DNA from: an uncultured Paraprevotella sp.
GTDB lineage: Bacteria > Bacteroidota > Bacteroidia > Bacteroidales > Bacteroidaceae
Length of the DNA: 64,000 nucleotides
NCBI GenBank assembly: GCA_944320775.1
Contig: CALUIV010000001.1
Location: 62,001 to 126,000, forward strand
Direction: 5' to 3'
Below are positions 26,477 to 35,400 of the stretch, piece after piece. The notes under the pieces were generated by a model. The model ran no database searches and was not told where the DNA came from. It saw only the letters and a program-made list of their open reading frames with translations. A program made the translations under genes and the position numbers. Numbering within the stretch: the first letter of the stretch is position 1; every line of letters starts with the position of its first letter.

Positions 26477-27721
26477 ATGAATGCAATAGATACATTATAT
26501 GTTTTTCTTGAACGTGAGTTAGGATTGGCTGGAATGAGTGACCTGAGTATAACTGCTATTTATCGAATTACAGCTATTTTTCTTACTTTTCTAATTATCG
26601 GATTGTCTTTTCATTTCTTTAAGCGTTGTATTAAGCCAATTGTTACAAAGCTAGTTGCTAAGACAGAAGTTGCTTGGGATGATTTTCTTTTTAGTGAGCA
26701 GGTCTTGAATGCGACTGCTCATCTTTTACCCCCAGTTGTTTTATATGTTTTTATACCGTTTATTTTTTATGAAATTCCAGGAGTAGAAATACGGAATCAG
26801 GAAACCTTTTTGGAGAGCGTATTTTATAGCGGTACAAAAATATATATGGTTGTGATTATCGTCCGCTGGTGTTTTGTGCTACTCAATAGCATTCGAAAGG
26901 TCACAGATACATTCCTGGATCATCGTGGAGGTTATATGGTAGGATTTATTCAGGTATTGAAGATACTTGTGGCTTTTATTGCTGTGATCATTATTATCAG
27001 TATTCTTATAGATAAATCCCCGTTGGCTCTGTTTGCTGGTTTAGGAGCGGCTGCTACGGTGCTGATGTTGGTGTTTAAAGATGCTTTATTGGGTCTTGTC
27101 GCAGGAGTACAGCTTTCTTCCAATGATATGTTGCGTAAAGGGGATTGGATTACCATGCCGCAAAGTGGAGCCGACGGAACGGTTGAGGAGATATCCTTGT
27201 CGACTGTTAAAGTACGCAATTTTGATAATACGATAACAACCATTCCCCCTTACACTCTGATTAGTCAGTCTTTTCAAAATTGGCGTGGTATGCAGACGAG
27301 TGACGGACGTCGTGTGCGGCGTGCTTTGTATTTGGATGTTCATTCGGTTTTACCTTGTTCTGAAGACTGTATTCAGAAGCTGATCCATAAAGGTTGGCTT
27401 GCTGAAGAGCAATCTGAAAATTTAGTAGGTGAAGTAAATCTGATCCTTTTCCGGGATGCTATGGAACACTATTTGCGTAATTGTCCGCAGGTAAATACGG
27501 AGATGAAGTTAATGGTTCGTCAGTTACCTTATACCCCCCAAGGGATCCCCATTGAATTTTATTTCTTCCTAAAGGATAAAGAATGGGTGACTTACGAGCA
27601 TAATATGCACGATATCTTGTCGCGTATTATTTCTTTTATGCCTGATTTTGGTTTATATCTGTATCAGTCTGTATCAGGCATTGATCTTTCTAACCTGGTG
27701 CAACAAAACACTCGAGTCTGA
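26477..27721 (+). CDS. Mechanosensitive channel of the MscS family (YbdG-like)
   Basis: A 414-residue membrane protein. Several N-terminal helices lead to the pore helix LFAGLGAAATVLMLVFKDALLGLVAGVQL (around 180-210), the MscS signature with Gly/Ala packing. The beta domain follows (GDWITMPQSGADGTVEEISLSTVKVRNFDN). The long C-terminal domain after NWRGMQTSDGRRVRRALYLD resembles E. coli YbdG rather than MscS. Such channels release solutes on hypo-osmotic shock. It stands alone between a terminator and a convergent operon that ends 11 bp after it. Confidence 0.9.
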   Translation: MNAIDTLYVFLERELGLAGMSDLSITAIYRITAIFLTFLIIGLSFHFFKRCIKPIVTKLVAKTEVAWDDFLFSEQVLNATAHLLPPVVLYVFIPFIFYEIPGVEIRNQETFLESVFYSGTKIYMVVIIVRWCFVLLNSIRKVTDTFLDHRGGYMVGFIQVLKILVAFIAVIIIISILIDKSPLALFAGLGAAATVLMLVFKDALLGLVAGVQLSSNDMLRKGDWITMPQSGADGTVEEISLSTVKVRNFDNTITTIPPYTLISQSFQNWRGMQTSDGRRVRRALYLDVHSVLPCSEDCIQKLIHKGWLAEEQSENLVGEVNLILFRDAMEHYLRNCPQVNTEMKLMVRQLPYTPQGIPIEFYFFLKDKEWVTYEHNMHDILSRIISFMPDFGLYLYQSVSGIDLSNLVQQNTRV

Positions 27722-27732
27722 ATAAGTGTAGA

Positions 27733-28380
27733 TTATGTCGTCAAATAAGGATTGTGTTGCTTTTCGAATCCGATTGTAGTTGGATTGCCATGTCCCGGAT
27801 AAACCTGAACATCCTCGGGAAGTGTCATAATTTTGGTGTTTAAACTTTCGATGAGTTCACGGTAATTACCTCCAGGAAAATCGGTTCTTCCAATACTCAT
27901 CTGAAAAAGTGAATCGCCTGTAAAGATTACCTTTTCTTCTGAACAGTAAAAGCACACGCCTCCTGGGGTATGCCCCGGAGTGTGAATCACAGAGAATTGG
28001 TGTGTTCCAAACTCGATGGAATCACCTTCGTTCAGCATTTTGCCAACAGATGGAATTTCTTTAGTGTAGTTTTCTCCTAGAAATATTGCTACTTGTTCTG
28101 CTAGTCCGGAATGCAGATTCTTGTCTGCAGGATGGCATTCTGGTACAACTTGATAGGTTTTATAAATAAAAGCATTTCCGAAAATATGGTCAAAGTGGGC
28201 ATGTGTACATAAGAGATGCTTTATCTTTAGGTTATTGTCCTTTATATATTGGCTGATTTGTTGTTCCTCATGTGCTGAATAAGCGCCACAATCAATAATT
28301 ACAGCTTCTAAAGTATTGTCGTTGACAATATAACAGTTCTCAAAGACTGCATTGTTTTCAAAACGTTTTATTGTTAGCAT
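27733..28380 (-). CDS. MBL-fold metal-dependent hydrolase (glyoxalase II-like)
   Basis: A 215-residue metallo-beta-lactamase-fold hydrolase. The metal motif THAHFDH (HxHxDH) lies near residue 60. The third His is in HTPGHTPGG, the bridging Asp in FTGDSLFQ, and the last His in YPGHGNPT. This set matches the glyoxalase II-like subfamily that splits thioesters such as S-lactoyl-glutathione or similar thiol adducts, though substrate cannot be assigned. It is the last gene of a five-gene minus-strand operon, 28 bp after rsmG. Confidence 0.9.
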   Translation of the reverse strand: MLTIKRFENNAVFENCYIVNDNTLEAVIIDCGAYSAHEEQQISQYIKDNNLKIKHLLCTHAHFDHIFGNAFIYKTYQVVPECHPADKNLHSGLAEQVAIFLGENYTKEIPSVGKMLNEGDSIEFGTHQFSVIHTPGHTPGGVCFYCSEEKVIFTGDSLFQMSIGRTDFPGGNYRELIESLNTKIMTLPEDVQVYPGHGNPTTIGFEKQHNPYLTT

Positions 28381-28408
28381 GATTTAATGGGATATTAATC
28401 AATATGAA

Positions 28409-29029
28409 TTATAAAGAAACATAAACAACTTTTTTGGTTTCAAAAAATTCTTCTTTGAAATAATCACTGAGGTTGGTGATGACAATATGGTTTTTATAAG
28501 GCATTGTTTCTTTGTCTAATTCTCCACCTTTTAGACAGATCAAACCATTAGGATATGCATTCTTCTGTTCTTTTTTAATGTTTTTCCGGATTATTTTGAT
28601 CAAATCGGTCAGTGGCATAACTGCTCTGCTGACAACAAAGTCAAATTTGTTTTTTTCTTCTTCAGCCCGACAATGACGCCATGTCACATTTTTAAGTTCG
28701 ATTGCAGTGGCAACTTCGCTACAGACTTTTATTTTCTTTCCAATACTGTCTACCAAATGGAATTGGCAGTCTGGAAAGAGAATTGCTAATGGAATTCCCG
28801 GAAAACCACCACCAGTGCCCAAATCCATAATCTCTGTACCAGGCTTGAATTGGATAACTTCAGCAATACCAAGTGAATGTAGAACATGGTGTTCGTATAA
28901 ATTATCTATATCTTTTCTGGAAATGACATTGATTTTAGAGTTCCAGTCATGATACAAATTGTCAAGGGCTTTGAACTGTTCTTTTTGTAAATCCGTCAAA
29001 GACGGGAAGTATTTCAATATTTGTTCCAT
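28409..29029 (-). CDS. rsmG: 16S rRNA m7G527 methyltransferase RsmG (GidB)
   Basis: A 206-residue SAM-dependent methyltransferase for N7 of G527 in 16S rRNA; loss gives low-level streptomycin resistance in other bacteria. The N-terminal helix region YHDWNSKINVISRKDIDNLYEHHVLHSL is the GidB signature. The SAM loop MDLGTGGGFPGIPLAI lies near residue 65, and FVVSRAVMPL is the catalytic-side strand. It sits in the LacI-NhaC operon, an arrangement with no obvious functional link. Confidence 0.95.
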   Translation of the reverse strand: MEQILKYFPSLTDLQKEQFKALDNLYHDWNSKINVISRKDIDNLYEHHVLHSLGIAEVIQFKPGTEIMDLGTGGGFPGIPLAILFPDCQFHLVDSIGKKIKVCSEVATAIELKNVTWRHCRAEEEKNKFDFVVSRAVMPLTDLIKIIRKNIKKEQKNAYPNGLICLKGGELDKETMPYKNHIVITNLSDYFKEEFFETKKVVYVSL

Positions 29030-29047
29030 AATGTCTGGTGTTTTTTA

Positions 29048-29851
29048 TTAGTTATATTGTGGCTTTAACCATTCTTTCAGGTCGTCATAATCAATCAGGC
29101 AGGAGATGATCCCCTGTTCATAAGGAGCAATTTCATGAGGATTATAAAGAAAGAGAATACCTTTGTCTGTCAAAATGAAATTATTGGGTGTGTATATACC
29201 GGTAAAACGCGCTATGCCTTTTTCCGACAATTCTTTTTCTGATGTGCAATCGAACTGCTTTAATAAGTCATCTTTTAACAGAGCATTGAGTCGTTCCTGG
29301 CAGTTTGAATGGAATAAAGAGTCTAAAGCGAGACGGTTTCCGCTTTTACTATCAAAACAGAATGTTTTTGTTTCCAAAGCCTCCGTCGCTCCTCCTTCTT
29401 TTCTGCTACAAATAAACTGATAGTTGATTGTATTGGATCGTGCTTCAGATACAGCTTCTCCTTTAATTGTGTAGTGATACTCATACCATTCGTCTGGTAT
29501 ACCTTTTTTCTTGTCTTCCAGATAGAGAGAACGGCAGGTATTTTTGTAATTATCCAGATAATTTTGTACGTAGATGGTAATAGCTTTTGTTAGATCCGTT
29601 GTATTTTGATGGAAAAGTTCTTCTGCTATTGTCTTGTTGATATTATGTGCAACAGCGGTGAAGGTACAAGTGTCTATCGTTGTGATATCAATATCAATAC
29701 AACCAACAGGTTCTTCCTGATTATCGATTAGTCTGATTTCCTGTTTATTTTGTATTGTTGTATAGTTAATCTGTTCTTTTTTGTCTATTTTATTGGTGCA
29801 GGCAGAAATGCACAAAAGCAAAAACGTGAATATGCCGTTTAATTTAAACAT
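29048..29851 (-). CDS. DUF3298 (RsiV-like) lipoprotein
   Basis: A 267-residue exported protein with a lipoprotein signal (lipobox ISAC, Cys about 18). It has the DUF4163/DUF3298 arrangement seen in RsiV-like periplasmic proteins. FCFDSKSGNRLALDSLFHSN and the C-terminal FILTDKGILFLYNPHEIAPYEQG match the DUF3298 core. RsiV itself is a lysozyme-sensing anti-sigma factor, but here there is no membrane-spanning anti-sigma part and no sigma factor nearby. It may be a stand-alone ligand-binding lipoprotein. The gene is third in the LacI-NhaC operon, 13 bp after nhaC. Confidence 0.8.
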   Translation of the reverse strand: MFKLNGIFTFLLLCISACTNKIDKKEQINYTTIQNKQEIRLIDNQEEPVGCIDIDITTIDTCTFTAVAHNINKTIAEELFHQNTTDLTKAITIYVQNYLDNYKNTCRSLYLEDKKKGIPDEWYEYHYTIKGEAVSEARSNTINYQFICSRKEGGATEALETKTFCFDSKSGNRLALDSLFHSNCQERLNALLKDDLLKQFDCTSEKELSEKGIARFTGIYTPNNFILTDKGILFLYNPHEIAPYEQGIISCLIDYDDLKEWLKPQYN

Positions 29852-29864
29852 GGAAATGAATGTT

Positions 29865-31151
29865 TTAAGAATATTTTTTAGGATATCTGAAAATAATACT
29901 TAAGAAGGCACATAAACCCATTAGCATGGGATAATACAAATAGGGAATGATACAGACCGGATTAATCGAAGCCAAACCGGCAGCCATCAGCATTTGGGCG
30001 CCGTATGGGATTAAGCCTTGAGCAAAACAAGAGAATGTGTCTAGGATACTGGCACTTTTTCTTTTATCGATTCCATAACGTTCTGCAATTTCATTTGCTA
30101 AAGGTCCTACAGTAATTATGGCAACAGTATTATTGGCGGTACAAATGTCTGTTAAAGATACCAAAGCTGCAATGCTGAGTTCAGCACCTCGTTTTCCATT
30201 TATTTTTTTCGTGAGCGATTGGATGACGTATGTGATACCTCCGTTATAACGGATTAATTCCATTAGTCCTCCGGCAAGCATGGTAATGATAATCAGTTCT
30301 CCCATATTCATAATACCACTTCCCATCGCATTGAACCAAGTATACAATGTATATTCTCCGGTTACAAAACCTATTGCCCCGGCTAATAAAATACCAAGGG
30401 TTAGAACAATCATGACATTCATACCCATTATCGCTGTAGCTAGAACAATGAGATAGGGTATAACTTTCAAAACATTGACTGGAGGAATGTTTTGAGGGGC
30501 TTCAATATTGATACCACCAAAAATATATAGTATCAGAGCTATGATAGCAGCTGGGGTGACAATCATGAAATTTACTTTGAACTTATCTTTCATTTCACAA
30601 CCTTGAGTTTTTGTCGCCAAAATAGTGGTGTCCGAAATAAATGATAAGTTATCACCAAAATACGCTCCTCCGACAACAATGGCAACCAACATCGGTAGAT
30701 TGGTATCTGTTTTGTCTGCAATTCCTGCAGCAATAGGAGTCAGGGCTACAATTGTACCAACAGAAGTACCAACGGATAAAGAAATAAAACATGAAGCAAG
30801 AAATATACCTGCCAATAATAGATTGTCAGGTAAAAGGTGTAATGTTAAATTGACTGTTGCATCAATAGCTCCCATATTTTTGGCAGAGGCTGCAAAAGCA
30901 CCTGCCAAAATAAAAATCCAAATCATGAGCATCATGTTCGGATTTCCAGCACCCTTAGAGAATATTTTGATTCGCTCTTCAAGTTTTGTATCTTTTGTAA
31001 TCAGAACTGCATAGATACAGGAAATCAGAAATGCAACAACAATAGGGACTTTATAAAAATCATTGGCAATGATGCTTGTTACCAGATAAAGGAACAGAAA
31101 TACCAACAATGGACTAAGAGCCCAAAAACCTTTACGATGTTTTGTTAACAT
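29865..31151 (-). CDS. NhaC-family Na+/H+ antiporter
   Basis: A 428-residue inner-membrane carrier with about 11-12 helices, of the NhaC branch of the ion-transporter superfamily. Typical blocks are AGAFAASAKNMGAID, FISLSVGTSVGTIVALTPIAAGIADKT, GGAYFGDNLSFISDTTI and TDICTANNTVAIITVGPLA. Members exchange Na+ for H+ or carry organic anions or amino acids. It directly follows a LacI-type regulator (14 bp), which could mean it is induced by a small metabolite rather than by sodium. Confidence 0.88.
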   Translation of the reverse strand: MLTKHRKGFWALSPLLVFLFLYLVTSIIANDFYKVPIVVAFLISCIYAVLITKDTKLEERIKIFSKGAGNPNMMLMIWIFILAGAFAASAKNMGAIDATVNLTLHLLPDNLLLAGIFLASCFISLSVGTSVGTIVALTPIAAGIADKTDTNLPMLVAIVVGGAYFGDNLSFISDTTILATKTQGCEMKDKFKVNFMIVTPAAIIALILYIFGGINIEAPQNIPPVNVLKVIPYLIVLATAIMGMNVMIVLTLGILLAGAIGFVTGEYTLYTWFNAMGSGIMNMGELIIITMLAGGLMELIRYNGGITYVIQSLTKKINGKRGAELSIAALVSLTDICTANNTVAIITVGPLANEIAERYGIDKRKSASILDTFSCFAQGLIPYGAQMLMAAGLASINPVCIIPYLYYPMLMGLCAFLSIIFRYPKKYS

Positions 31152-31165
31152 TGAATATGACGATT

Positions 31166-32233
31166 CTATAAAATTCCGTTTTTAATGTAGTACTCCCAAT
31201 TTTCTTTGGTAATTAATTCTATTGGCATATAATATGATGACTTTATTTCTTTTTTCATGACGATATGATTGAATAAAGCATCAATACAACCATAACCTTG
31301 TCGCCAGGGATGTTGGGCTATCAGAAAGCTGATGATGTCTTTTTTCATACATTCAATGTTTCGTTCTAGCACATCATACCCTAAAAGTCGTATTTGTTTC
31401 ATTTGATGCTTTATAGCAAATTCTCCGACAAGATATGAATATGAGCAAAATGTACAGCCAAGACGGATATTCGGATTTTGGGCGAAGAATAGAGTTAGTT
31501 TTTCTTCGATTTCCTGAGGGTTGGGGCGTAAAGTGACTTCTTTAATTTTACATTCCGGGTATTTCTCCTTCATGAATTGTTTGAAACCATTTTCACGATT
31601 ATTTTGTTGTGGAGAAGCTATATCGAAATGGAAAATGGCAACTTCTTTATCTTCTTTTGCTTCCAACATCAGCATTCGGGCGGCAAAATAACCACTCATG
31701 TGAGAATCCTGACCCAAAAAAGACAACGGATGGATTTCGGAAACATTGGAATCCATAAAAACAAACGGGATGTTTTTTTGTGTCAGTTGATTACAGAAAT
31801 CAATAGTAGCCTGTTCTGTTTGTGGGACAAGAACAACTCCGTCCGGATGATTGTTTAATACTTGATCCAACACGTTTATATACGAATTGATATCGTAGAC
31901 GTCGTAACAAGATATTGAAAAATAAATATTGAAATCCTGAAGTTCGCGAACAGCATCATATAATCCTAATTCAGCTTCTGACCAATATGAATTAGTTTCA
32001 TGGCTGGGCATAATCGCGTGAAACATATATTTTTTGTTTGAGGCCAGGGCACTGGCAAAACGGTTTGGTTGGTAATTCAGTTCTTGGAGTGCCTTTTCAA
32101 TACGTTCACGTGCTTTTGCCGATACATTTGGACGACCATGCAGGACCCGATCAACGGTACCTACCGAAACACCTGCTTTTTCGGCAATATCTTTGATTCT
32201 GACCTTTTCAAATTGTTGGAAATCGTTCGTCAT
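31166..32233 (-). CDS. LacI-family transcriptional regulator
   Basis: A 355-residue regulator with an N-terminal LacI helix-turn-helix (VRIKDIAEKAGVSVGTVDRVLH, then the hinge ALQELNYQPNRFASALAS). A periplasmic-binding-protein-like effector domain follows (residues 65-355). GTVDRVLHGR resembles the branch that senses sugars such as inositol or ribose; no sugar gene adjoins it. It is first in an operon with nhaC, a DUF3298 lipoprotein, rsmG and an MBL hydrolase, all spaced 13-28 bp. Upstream, TATTTTCG at 32271-32278 is a one-mismatch -7 box. Confidence 0.9.
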   Translation of the reverse strand: MTNDFQQFEKVRIKDIAEKAGVSVGTVDRVLHGRPNVSAKARERIEKALQELNYQPNRFASALASNKKYMFHAIMPSHETNSYWSEAELGLYDAVRELQDFNIYFSISCYDVYDINSYINVLDQVLNNHPDGVVLVPQTEQATIDFCNQLTQKNIPFVFMDSNVSEIHPLSFLGQDSHMSGYFAARMLMLEAKEDKEVAIFHFDIASPQQNNRENGFKQFMKEKYPECKIKEVTLRPNPQEIEEKLTLFFAQNPNIRLGCTFCSYSYLVGEFAIKHQMKQIRLLGYDVLERNIECMKKDIISFLIAQHPWRQGYGCIDALFNHIVMKKEIKSSYYMPIELITKENWEYYIKNGIL

Positions 32234-32402
32234 GATTATATGTTATTTAACAGAATAACTAATTTAAATGCGAAAATACAACTATTTTGTGAATTAAAGA
32301 AGTTTACAGCAACTAAAACGTATCTTCAGGTCAATCCCTGAAGATTTATTTTTTGTGGACCAAGGTTTATCTGGATATGTTTTCCTATTGATTAAAAATA
32401 TA

Positions 32403-32410
32403 TAACTTTG
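32403..32410 (+). promoter_or_regulatory. -7 box for the sensor-kinase operon
   Basis: TAACTTTG matches TAnnTTTG, about 31 bp before the ATG at 32442. No well-spaced -33 element is seen. Confidence 0.55.
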
Positions 32411-32441
32411 TAATTTGTAATATTTCAACGTCACATTAAAA

Positions 32442-35400
32442 ATGAATATTTGGGCGAAACGTGGTCTTTTTTCTTGTTTTATATTTATATCCTGTTTTTG
32501 GATCAGCTGTTTGCTGGGAGGATGTAATTCGTCGGCTGTCGGTTCGTCCATGGACGAAATTGACCGTCTGAATGGTTTGGCTTTCAAGTTTTGGTATAAG
32601 GATTTGGACTCAGTTGCCTATTATGCTGCGTGTGCAGAAAGGAAGTCGCATGCTTGCAGTTATATGGATGGTTTGGCAACAGCTTATTTAAATCGTTCAT
32701 TTATTGCATTCGAACGTATGGATTATTTGGAGTCGGTGCGTTTGGCTGAATTGGTATTGTCCATGGGACGTAGCCAGATTTTGTTACTCCGGACTGATGT
32801 CTTGATGATGAGACTTTGTGTGCGAACGGCCCATATTGAATCTTTTTTCTTTTATCGTAATAGTGCTCAAAAACGAATGGCTCGTATTTTAGAGGATTAT
32901 GCTTTGTTGAAAGAAACAGATCGTGCTGATTTTCATATTGCACGTGTGGGGTTCCATTTGGCTTCTGCTGCATATTATGATACACAGGGACTAACTAAAG
33001 GAGCTTTGGATGAGATGGCATGTATCGAACGTGAACAGCTGGAAGGAGATACTGCACTTCAATTGGCTATGTTGTATGTACATGGTCAAATAGGTTATGA
33101 ATCAGATATACATGGTCAGGAATCTGTTTTACGTCGGTTTGACGATCTGTTTCGGTCGTATACTTCTGCACGGGCGTATGGTTATAAAAAATTGGAGGGG
33201 TTTAGTGTTGGAGCGTTATCGGAGTTTCTGGTTCATCCGGCTTTTGCTGATTTGGTCCGTCGTGAGCGTCCTGGTTGGTGGGATTATTTATATGGCCAGT
33301 TTGTGGGTTGGTATGAAGGTCGTACTTGTGATGAAATCTATCTGGCCGAAGCTATGGGACGTAAAGCTTTTGAATGTCTTGAATCTTATGGGGATGTATA
33401 TGGTATGCTTCAGGCTGGTTTAGGACTTGGTCTGAATGCTATTGTTGCTGGTAACTATAGCAAAGCAGAAACTTATTTAAGTAGATCCTTTGAACAGATA
33501 AATAATTTTCATCGTCGATATTATTCTGACAGGATTCCACAATTGTCTCTGTTGCCAGTTCATGATTCGACTAGTACTTCAGTAAGTGCATTGTTGGCTT
33601 CTGATGTATATACTGTGCCGGAATTGATTGCTCGTCTGCGTGAACATTTAAGTGTTGTTTATAGTGCTCAGGGAAATCGTGTAGCTTCAGATTATAACCG
33701 GAATGCTTTTTTGGATTTACTTGAGGGGGTACGCCAGGATAAGGAAACGGAAAGTCGTTATCGTGATTTGGCTGCTGGTCGTAGACAACTTTATTGGGTG
33801 CTGATGTCAATTTCATTAACAGTTGTCTTATGGGGAATAATTTTTATCTGGCTGTTTCGCCGGTGGAATAAGGGGGCTTTGATACAGACTGAGATGCTCA
33901 GACAGGCTGTAAAATGGTGTGATGTCTGTCTTGCACCAGGTACAGTTGTGAAATATTCTTGTGCTTGTGGCAATATAATACCTGAATCTTTTGCTCATTG
34001 GGTAGAAAGCAGTGATCTTACATTGGATAATTTGGCATTACGTTCAACAAGATTGCGTTCAGAAAAGGAAGCATGTGAAATGCGTGTTACGGGATTACGG
34101 CGTCGTAATCTGGAAAAACGTGCTAAATTTGGACTTGTTTATGCCTTGTTGCCTTTGGTGGAACGATTACTGAATGAAGTACGACGTTGCCGTAGCTCAG
34201 CAGAACATTATAATTTGGATTATGCATTGGATTTGATTCGTAAAATTGATGATGATAATGCTTTATTGGCTGGTTGGATACAGTTACATCGGGGGGAAAT
34301 AAGTTTACATATAGAACGTTTTGAATTAAATACAGTATTTGATGTCGTTCGTAAAGCACGTCAGGCTTTTGTGCAACGTGGTATTGTATTTGATGTACAA
34401 CCGACTCAGTTGACAGTAAGAGCAGACCGGGCTTTAACATTGTTTATGGTGAACACCTTAATTGATAATGCCCGTAAATTTACGCCACCGGCAGGACATG
34501 TGACCGTATGGGCTGAAAGTGGTGACGGTTATGTGGAAATTTCTGTGGCTGATGATGGCGAAGGGCTTACCGAGGAAGAGTGTCGTATGCTGGCTGGTGC
34601 TTCGGTGGTTGACGCAGGACGTGTGGGACATCATACCAATGATGGCCGTAAAGGTCATGGCTTTGGACTGATGAATTGTCGTGGTATTATAGAAAAATAT
34701 CGTAAAACTAACGCTTTGTTCCGGGTTTGTCTTTTTGGTGTTGAGAGTACCAAGGGTAAAGGTAGTCGTTTTTACTTCCGTTTACCGATTGGTGGTAAGA
34801 TACTGGTTTTATTGTTTCTTTTTGTTTTTCGTGTTTTTCCTTTAATGGCTAATACTGAAGATAATAAGTACAAAAAAATAGAGAACCGTGCCGGACAGTT
34901 CCATCGTCCGGGGTTGAATTTACAGGCTGATCCCAATATGCGTGCAGCATACATTTGGGCAGATTCATTGTATTTTGCCAATATTGAAGGTCATTATACC
35001 GATGCTTTGGTCTGTGCTGATTCCGCTTTTTCTTATATCAATCGCTTTATGATGCTCGCCGGATATAGTGTTGAGCAGCGTTTGAATTTCCGAAGTGATG
35101 ATTTTTTGTCGGAACCTGTTGAGGTAAACTGGTGTAACGAAGGAGTTGACATGGATTACAGTCTGTTACTGGGGTTACGGAATGAAACGGCGATAGCTGC
35201 TTTAGGATGTCGTGATTGGCTTTGTTATTACTATAATAATAGTGTTTATACCCGTTTATATAAAGCTTTGGGACGCGATCCTCAGTTGGCTGCTTACTGT
35301 GATACAATGGTACGTTCACAGGCAAATCTGCGGGTGAGTATCGGGGTGATTGTTTTAATTGCAGCAGTAGGGTTATTTTGTTTTTACATCCTTTATTTTC

